From JADKIH01 sp031411835 (lineage in GTDB: Bacteria; Bacteroidota; Bacteroidia; AKYH767-A; 2013-40CM-41-45), in NCBI GenBank assembly GCA_031411835.1, contig JANOBV010000058.1, forward strand, positions 1-12,680: a DNA stretch of 12,680 bases, written 5' to 3'. Under the pieces are notes generated by a model. The model was given only the letters and a program-made list of their open reading frames with translations. It was not told the origin of the DNA and did no database searches. Position 1 is the stretch's first letter. Each line of letters opens with the position of its first letter. This document shows, piece after piece, positions 7,312-12,680 of the stretch. A program made the position numbers and the translations under genes.

Positions 7312-10300
7312 ATGAAAACCTTAAATTTACTTTTCAATAAAGGAAAGTCCCTCCTTTGTATATTAGTGATATTATCCAATATCACAAACGCACAGAGTTT
7401 CAAATGGGCCAGACAAGGAAGTTCAGAAGGTTATGATTATGGTAATGCTATAACATCCGACGACTCAGGAAATGTTTATGTAACAGGACAATTAGAATTT
7501 ACGTGCAACTTCGGTGGCGGTGTACAATTCAATTCTGCCGGGAAGCATGATATCATTTTAGGAAAGTACGGAACTGATGGTACTTTAAAATGGATGAAGC
7601 GCGCAGGAGGACAAGGCGGTGACGTTGGTTGGGGAATTGGAATTGACAATCAAGGAAATATTTATTCTACCGGTGAATTTGAATTGACCTCAGGATGGGG
7701 TCCGGGTGATTCAATGACTGTCGCAGGAAGTAATGATATTTTTCTAACTAAGCATTCCAATTCAGGAACACTTCTATGGTATAAAAGATTTGGCGGAGGT
7801 AGTGATGACAAATCGCGTGCATTGGCAACGGACGCAAACGGTAACAGCTACGTCACAGGATATTTTACAAGTTCAGCAAATTTTGATGGCACAAATCTAA
7901 CTAGTAATAACAACAGCAATGATGTTTTCATTATGAAAGTTGATGCAAGCGGAAATGTTGATTGGGTAAAAAAAGGTGGTGGTTCAAAAGAAGATCGCGG
8001 TCGTGGAGTTGTACTAGACAGACAAGGAAATGTTTTCATAACAGGAACTTTTACTACATCTGCAACATTCAATGGAACAACGATAACTTCTTTAGGAAAA
8101 AATAGTTTGTTCGTTGCTAAATATGATAACTCAGGAAATTTTCAATGGGTAAAAGGAGCGGGAACATGTTGTGATACTACTCGAGGAAATGCAATAAGTG
8201 TTGATGCAAATGGCGATGTTTATATTGCCGGCTATTTTAAAGATAATACAACTATAGGAAGCAGTTCATTCAATACATTCGGATCTTCTGACGTATTCGT
8301 AGCAAAATACGATGGAAGTAATGGAAATGTATTATGGGCTAAACAAGCCGGTGGACCATATGAGGACATCGCATTTGCATGCGCTTTTGATACTGTCAAA
8401 AATCAATTATATGTAACAGGACAAATTGACGATCATGGAAATTTCGGGTCTATCTATGTTGGTGCAGCCGGAAATAGAGATGTGTTTACCGCTGCTTACG
8501 ATGCAAGCGGAACTGAACTTTGGGCAAGGCCAGGCGGAGGAAATCAAAGAGATGCCGGACAAGCAATAACATATGATACATTGGGAAATATTTATACAAC
8601 AGGTTTTTTCAATGACACAGCCTCTTTCGGTCCATCGGTCCTACAAGGATATCCGCTTGCCGATTTCTACGTTGCGAAAATGGCCCCTCCACTTTCAACG
8701 CAACCTACAACGAATGCATCTGTAGTAACTGCGGCGTTAGCAAATTGTAACGACATTCAATTAAATTTTACCGCTGGAAATGGAACACGAAGAATAGTAA
8801 TTGCGCATGCCGTTTCAACAGTAAATGTTTTACCCGTTGATGGAACGTACTATACAGCATCAAGTACATTCGGAGCCGGAACAGATCTTGGTTCAGGTAA
8901 CTTTGTTGTGTATGATGGCACGGGAACTAGTGCTACGATAACAGGTGTTACCGCAGGAACAAATTATTACTTCGGTGTCTTTGAATATAACGGTGTAGGT
9001 TATGCATCAAATTATTTATTGCCATCATTCGGAGTAACGAATTTTACACCTTCTGGATTTTCAATAACGGCAAGTGTATTTCAAAATACAATTTGCAATG
9101 GAGCTTCCACTCTATTGCATTCAAGTCCCAATGCAACTTCATATTCATGGTCACCATCGAATGGACTTTCATCATTAACTGATTCTGTAGTTTCAGCTTC
9201 ACCATCCAGTACAACAACTTATACTGTTACAGCAACAAATGGAAGTGGATGTACAGCATCACAAACATTAGCAATAACAGTTAATCAATTACCGACAGTT
9301 AGTTTTTCATCACCGGCAACTGTGTGCGACAATTCTGCACCAGTATCTTTGACAACAGGTTCTCCTACTGGTGGAATATATTCAGGTAATGGAGTAAGTG
9401 GAGGGTTATTCAATCCCTCTACTGCAGGGATAGGTTCAACAAATTTAACATATACTTATACAGACGTAAATAATTGTTCCGCATCAGCAAATGCTTCTAT
9501 CACTGTTATCGCAGGTCCTGCAGTAACACAAGCTGCATTCAATCCAATTTGTCAAGGAGCATCTTTGCTTACACTGACAGGTGGATCTCCTACAGGTGGT
9601 GTATATTCAGGAACGGCAGTTAGTAATGGGAAATTCAATCCATCACTAGCAGGTGCCGGTACACATACAATTACATACACTTACACTAGTGGTGGATGCT
9701 CCTCATCAGTGAATTCTGAAATAGTTGTTAATCCAACACCAACTGTTTCACTTGCGACATTCTCACCAGTTTGTATAAATTCATCACCCATCACTTTGAG
9801 TGGTGGATCACCCACAGGAGGAAATTATTCGGGTACACAAGTTAGTAGTGGAGTATTCAATCCACAAACAGCCGGAGTTGGAACATATCTAATCACGTAT
9901 TCATACACTAACGGAAATGGATGCCTCAATTCTGCAAGTTCAAACATCGTAGTGAATTCACTTCCTGTAGTAACACTTGCGAGCATTAGTCCTGTTTGTG
10001 TAAATGCATCACCGGTTACACTTTCAGGTGGTAGTCCGGCCGGTGGATCGTACAGTGGTACTGGAGTAAGCAGTGGAATATTCAATCCCACTGCAGCGGG
10101 AACTGGATCAACAAGTATTACATATACATATGCTAATTCGAATGGCTGTCAATCCACGGCATCAACAAGTGTCACTGTTAATTCAGTACCAACAGTGACA
10201 CTTGCAGCACTCTCTTCTGTTTGTCAGAATGGAAGTGCAGTTACATTGTCGGGTGGATCACCATCAGGTGGTACATACAGCGGAACAGGTGTAACAGGAA

Positions 10301-12471
10301 ATTCTTTTAATCCAACTACAGCAGGTACAGGAACATTTACAATTACATATTCTTATACGAATGCATCCGGTTGTTCGGGTACAGGAACGAATTCTATAAC
10401 GGTAAATCCAACACCAACAGTTTCATTGACGGTTCCAACTTCTGTATGCGTGAATGGTTCACCAATTACATTAACAGGTGGAAGTCCTTCAGGTGGAACA
10501 TACGGCGGCACTGGAGTTAGTGGCGGAGTATTCAATCCGGCAACAGCAGGATCAGGAACTAAAACGATTACTTACACATATACAAGTACGTCAGGATGCA
10601 CTGCAAATGCAAGTTCCCAAATTGTAGTGACTACTCAACCGACAGTAACACTTGCAAACTTTCAAGCAGTATGTAACGGTTCATCTCCTGTTACATTGTC
10701 TGGTGGATCACCAACAGGTGGTGTGTATTCCGGAAACGGAATTACAAACGGCATTTTCAATCCGGCATCAGTTGGAATTGGAAACACAACCGTAACATAT
10801 ACTTATACAGATGCAGGAGGATGTTCAGGAACTGCAACAAATACAATTACCGTAAATGCAGGAGCAGCAGTAACGCTTTCATCATTCAGTCCGTTGTGTG
10901 CGAATTCGTCAGCGATAACATTATCAGGCGGATCACCGGCAGGTGGAACATACAGTGGAACAGGAGTCAGCGGTACAACATTCAATCCTGCAACATCAGG
11001 AGCCGGAACATTTGCAATTACATACTCATATACGAATGCAAATGGGTGTGTAAGTTCAGCGCAGTCATCAATGGTTGTAAATGCAGTAACTGCTGCTGCA
11101 ATGTCAACACCAACGGCAGTTTGTAATAACACAAGTTCATTTACACTAACTGGTGGAACACCAACAGGCGGAAATTATACTGGAACAGGAGTGAGTTCAA
11201 ACAACTTCTCACCTTCTGTTGCAGGAGTTGGCACAACAACGATCACATATACATATACGAATGCACAGGGGTGTGTATCAACAGCAACTGCTAGTCAGGT
11301 TGTAAATGCAGCACCAACCGTTACCTTAGGAAGTTTCTCGAATGTATGCTCGAATGCATCAGCAATTACACTTGCAGGTGGTAGTCCGAGCGGAGGAACA
11401 TACTCAGGTAACGGCGTGAGCGGAACAACGTTCACTCCATCTATTGCAGGGCCGGGTACAACTACGATTACGTATAGCTATACGAATGCACAAAGTTGTG
11501 CTGCTACAGCAAATTCTTCAATTGTTGTTGATGCAGCACCGAATGTAACATTGAGTAGCATCACTCCTCTTTGTACAAATAGCGGAGCACAAACACTTAC
11601 GAATGGTAGTCCATCAGGAGGAACTTATTCCGGAACAGGTGTATCAGGAAATATATTCACACCAACGAATGCAGGAACGACAACACTTACCTACTCTGTT
11701 ACTGCAGCGAATGGTTGCAGTAATTCAGCACAAACAATCATTGTTGTAAATTTAATTCCGGTAGTGACGCTTAGTAATTTTGCTTCTGTATGCATCAATG
11801 GTTCACCTGTAACATTATCAGGCGGACAACCGAGTGGTGGTGTGTATAGCGGAACAGGAGTTAGTGGCGGAGTGTTTAATCCTGCAAGTGGTTCAGGCTT
11901 GCATACGATCACATACACATATACGAATGCAAACAGTTGTTCCAATTCAACAACAGCAAACATAATTGTGAATCCGGCGCCGATAGTAAGTCTTGGTCGT
12001 GATACATTAGTTTGCGGAAATGCGACAGTAGTATTAAATGCAGGATCAGGATTTACGACCATACAATGGTCGACCGGTTCAACTGCAAGTAGCATTACAG
12101 TTGACAGTTCAGGAGTAGGATTCGGAACAAAGTCAATCATTGTAACTGTGACAAACAGTGCAGGATGTTTAGGAAGAGATACAGTACAAATTACATTTGA
12201 CAATTGCAATGGAATAGAAACATCGCACGAACCGTCTTTTGGAGTTTATTTTTATCCGAATCCGTTCAACGGCAATTTCCACATTCTTTGTGAACGTACA
12301 CTAGACTACAACATCTATGATATTAGCGGACGATTAATTGAATCGAGAAAAGATATTCAAGGGAATTATGAAACTGGAGATTGTCTTGCAGCGGGGACTT
12401 ATTTTATTGAGTTTAGTAATAAGGATCAAAGGAGAGTTTATCAGCTTGTGAAAGCAACAGGGAAATATTAA
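7312..12471 (+). CDS. Giant T9SS-exported surface protein with SBBP propeller and twelve Ig/PKD-like repeats
   Basis: Extracellular, probably surface-attached, adhesin-like protein of 1719 residues; no enzymatic motif is seen. Order: signal peptide cleaved after A27 (ITNA^QSF); seven SBBP-like propeller units about 30-457 with the recurring pattern GN-x-Y-x-TG-x-F and DVFxxKYDxxGxxxW; an FN3-like segment about 458-582; an Ig/PKD-like segment about 583-660; twelve tandem repeats of 73-75 residues at 661-1556; a divergent Ig/PKD-like domain about 1557-1635 (LGRDTLVCGNATVVLNAGSG); and a type A T9SS sorting domain from about 1644 (YFYPNPFNGNF, YDISGRLIES, LAAGTYFIEF, final QLVKATGKY). The family uses Sec export, then passage through the T9SS with removal of the C-terminal domain. 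The repeats contain one Cys pair each and almost no charge. The gene stands alone between terminators. Binding partner unknown; a role in adhesion, matrix or gliding is inference only. Confidence 0.93.
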   Translation: MKTLNLLFNKGKSLLCILVILSNITNAQSFKWARQGSSEGYDYGNAITSDDSGNVYVTGQLEFTCNFGGGVQFNSAGKHDIILGKYGTDGTLKWMKRAGGQGGDVGWGIGIDNQGNIYSTGEFELTSGWGPGDSMTVAGSNDIFLTKHSNSGTLLWYKRFGGGSDDKSRALATDANGNSYVTGYFTSSANFDGTNLTSNNNSNDVFIMKVDASGNVDWVKKGGGSKEDRGRGVVLDRQGNVFITGTFTTSATFNGTTITSLGKNSLFVAKYDNSGNFQWVKGAGTCCDTTRGNAISVDANGDVYIAGYFKDNTTIGSSSFNTFGSSDVFVAKYDGSNGNVLWAKQAGGPYEDIAFACAFDTVKNQLYVTGQIDDHGNFGSIYVGAAGNRDVFTAAYDASGTELWARPGGGNQRDAGQAITYDTLGNIYTTGFFNDTASFGPSVLQGYPLADFYVAKMAPPLSTQPTTNASVVTAALANCNDIQLNFTAGNGTRRIVIAHAVSTVNVLPVDGTYYTASSTFGAGTDLGSGNFVVYDGTGTSATITGVTAGTNYYFGVFEYNGVGYASNYLLPSFGVTNFTPSGFSITASVFQNTICNGASTLLHSSPNATSYSWSPSNGLSSLTDSVVSASPSSTTTYTVTATNGSGCTASQTLAITVNQLPTVSFSSPATVCDNSAPVSLTTGSPTGGIYSGNGVSGGLFNPSTAGIGSTNLTYTYTDVNNCSASANASITVIAGPAVTQAAFNPICQGASLLTLTGGSPTGGVYSGTAVSNGKFNPSLAGAGTHTITYTYTSGGCSSSVNSEIVVNPTPTVSLATFSPVCINSSPITLSGGSPTGGNYSGTQVSSGVFNPQTAGVGTYLITYSYTNGNGCLNSASSNIVVNSLPVVTLASISPVCVNASPVTLSGGSPAGGSYSGTGVSSGIFNPTAAGTGSTSITYTYANSNGCQSTASTSVTVNSVPTVTLAALSSVCQNGSAVTLSGGSPSGGTYSGTGVTGNSFNPTTAGTGTFTITYSYTNASGCSGTGTNSITVNPTPTVSLTVPTSVCVNGSPITLTGGSPSGGTYGGTGVSGGVFNPATAGSGTKTITYTYTSTSGCTANASSQIVVTTQPTVTLANFQAVCNGSSPVTLSGGSPTGGVYSGNGITNGIFNPASVGIGNTTVTYTYTDAGGCSGTATNTITVNAGAAVTLSSFSPLCANSSAITLSGGSPAGGTYSGTGVSGTTFNPATSGAGTFAITYSYTNANGCVSSAQSSMVVNAVTAAAMSTPTAVCNNTSSFTLTGGTPTGGNYTGTGVSSNNFSPSVAGVGTTTITYTYTNAQGCVSTATASQVVNAAPTVTLGSFSNVCSNASAITLAGGSPSGGTYSGNGVSGTTFTPSIAGPGTTTITYSYTNAQSCAATANSSIVVDAAPNVTLSSITPLCTNSGAQTLTNGSPSGGTYSGTGVSGNIFTPTNAGTTTLTYSVTAANGCSNSAQTIIVVNLIPVVTLSNFASVCINGSPVTLSGGQPSGGVYSGTGVSGGVFNPASGSGLHTITYTYTNANSCSNSTTANIIVNPAPIVSLGRDTLVCGNATVVLNAGSGFTTIQWSTGSTASSITVDSSGVGFGTKSIIVTVTNSAGCLGRDTVQITFDNCNGIETSHEPSFGVYFYPNPFNGNFHILCERTLDYNIYDISGRLIESRKDIQGNYETGDCLAAGTYFIEFSNKDQRRVYQLVKATGKY
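7399..8682 (+). repeat. Seven SBBP-like beta-propeller units
   Basis: Residues 30-457 of the surface protein hold seven units of about 60 residues. Each has a W-x-(K/R)-x-GG start, a D-x-x-GN-x-Y-x-TG-x-F core and a D-(I/V)-F-x-x-K-(Y/H/V) end. Seven is the usual count for a closed propeller. Unit 5 alone carries adjacent cysteines C286-C287 (GTCCDTT). The units are well diverged at DNA level. Confidence 0.8.
9292..11979 (+). repeat. Twelve tandem 219-225-base units coding Cys-paired Ig/PKD-like repeats
   Basis: Twelve in-frame units, starting at 9292, 9517, 9739, 9964, 10189, 10414, 10639, 10864, 11089, 11314, 11539 and 11758. Nine code exactly 75 residues; units 2, 11 and 12 code 74, 73 and 74. 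Consensus features: P-x-V-T-L start, V-C at position 12, TLSGGSP(T/S)GGxYSGTGVS at about 20-36, FNPxTAG at 40-46, TITYTYTNxxGC at about 51-62, and V-V-N at the end. Each unit has exactly two Cys. No Arg occurs in the array. The same amino acids are spelled with different codons from unit to unit, so the duplication is not recent. Confidence 0.95.
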
Positions 12472-12475
12472 TTAA

Positions 12476-12489
12476 TAATGAATAATGAG
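12476..12489 (+). repeat. Short heptamer pair (TAATGAA, TAATGAG)
   Basis: Two adjacent 7-base units start four bases after the stop of the surface-protein gene. They differ by one base from the TAGTGAA unit at 4952-4972, and occupy the same place relative to a stop codon. Two units alone could be chance. Confidence 0.4.
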
Positions 12490-12528
12490 GCTCAACAATC
12501 TCGCCGACGGGTTGTTGGGTCTTTTTTG
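12488..12528 (+). terminator. Hairpin terminator after the surface-protein gene
   Basis: CTCAACAATCT (12491-12501) pairs with GGGTTGTTGGG (12509-12519) including three G-T pairs, loop CGCCGAC, and the stem can extend outward to 12488/12522. Six T follow at 12522-12527. It begins 17 bases after the TAA. Confidence 0.8.
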
Positions 12529-12625
12529 TTTTAAACTACAAATGAATTTTCTCTTTAAAACGACGAAGAAGAATTTGGAAATTTTATTGAAATACTGTAA
12601 TTTTAATCGAATTGAATCGCAAAGT

Positions 12626-12658
12626 TTGAAATAATTTCAATAATAAAAACTTTTATTA
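12626..12658. promoter_or_regulatory. Two adjacent palindromes before a probable gene start
   Basis: TTGAAAT-A-ATTTCAA (12626-12640) is a perfect 7-bp inverted repeat with one spacer base; TAATAAAA-AC-TTTTATTA (12641-12658) is a perfect 8-bp inverted repeat with a two-base spacer. They abut each other and end two bases before the ATG at 12661. They may be an operator or leader hairpins; AT-rich sequence makes chance palindromes fairly likely. The rest of 12529-12625 shows no gene. Confidence 0.3.
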
Positions 12659-12660
12659 GT

Positions 12661-12680
12661 ATGAAGAATTTAGGGCTAAT
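12661..12680 (+). CDS. Possible start of a gene cut by the window end
   Basis: An ATG at 12661 begins an open frame MKNLGL that runs off the window. Its placement fits a new transcription unit: after a terminator and about 130 bases of AT-rich leader, with an M-K-N start common in exported Bacteroidota proteins. Only six full codons are visible, so no function can be given. Confidence 0.3.

Noticed and set aside
10803..11132. Overlapping open frames on both strands within the repeat array
   Set aside because: Both simply reflect the low stop-codon density of Gly/Ser/Thr-rich repeats in other frames; neither has an independent start context or recognisable product.
9292..11979. CRISPR array or recent satellite
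   Set aside because: The period is about 225 bases, in frame, with diverged DNA and a conserved protein pattern; it is a protein domain repeat.
11691..12209. 172-codon open frame on the minus strand
   Set aside because: It is antisense to the repeat array; its Pro/Val-rich product mirrors the repeats (LNTPPLTPVPLYTPPLG) and comes from the biased codons of the plus-strand gene.
12542..12634. 30-codon open frame in the last intergenic region
   Set aside because: Too short, AT-driven composition, no promoter or similarity that I can recognise.

Overview
This window is a low-GC bacterial chromosome segment that I assign to the phylum Bacteroidota (Sphingobacteriia/Flavobacteriia/Chitinophagia-like; I cannot go deeper). 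The evidence is a type IX secretion (T9SS) sorting domain at the end of the largest protein, a PorE-type OmpA envelope protein, a TAnnTTTG-type -7 promoter element, signal peptides cleaved as A^Q, A-rich rather than Shine-Dalgarno leaders, and a fused alpha/beta 2-oxoacid dehydrogenase E1. All genes are on the plus strand.

Layout: (1) 14-2479, a periplasmic/outer-membrane OmpA-family protein with TPR, five-bladed PD40 propeller, carboxypeptidase-regulatory-like, OmpA peptidoglycan-binding and two LysM modules, closed by a perfect 14-bp hairpin terminator. (2) 2641-4951, a likely two-gene unit: a PurM-type AIR synthase (start set at 2641 because a promoter element lies inside the longer open frame) and prfA, release factor 1, 40 bases apart. 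(3) 4952-4993, a tandem heptamer repeat that starts at the base after the prfA stop. (4) 5041-7119, a fused E1 alpha/beta subunit of a branched-chain-type 2-oxoacid dehydrogenase, followed by a second hairpin terminator. (5) 7312-12471, a 1719-residue secreted protein: signal peptide, seven-unit SBBP-like propeller, FN3-like and Ig/PKD-like segments, twelve tandem ~75-residue Cys-paired repeats, a final Ig/PKD-like domain and a T9SS type A sorting domain; then a third terminator. (6) 12529-12680, an AT-rich leader with two back-to-back palindromes and a probable gene start cut off by the window end.

How the genes relate: the middle three are housekeeping (purine synthesis, translation termination, oxoacid oxidation) and not functionally linked. 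The first and last large genes are both cell-surface proteins; the first resembles the envelope anchor PorE of the T9SS and the last carries the signal that this system exports. They are separated by terminators and not in one operon, so the link is one of pathway only. I see no defence system, mobile element, CRISPR array, tRNA or rRNA. The most notable structures are the nearly uncharged, arginine-free 896-residue repeat array with one Cys pair per repeat, the two LysM modules added to a PorE-like architecture, and the related heptamer repeats placed directly after stop codons.
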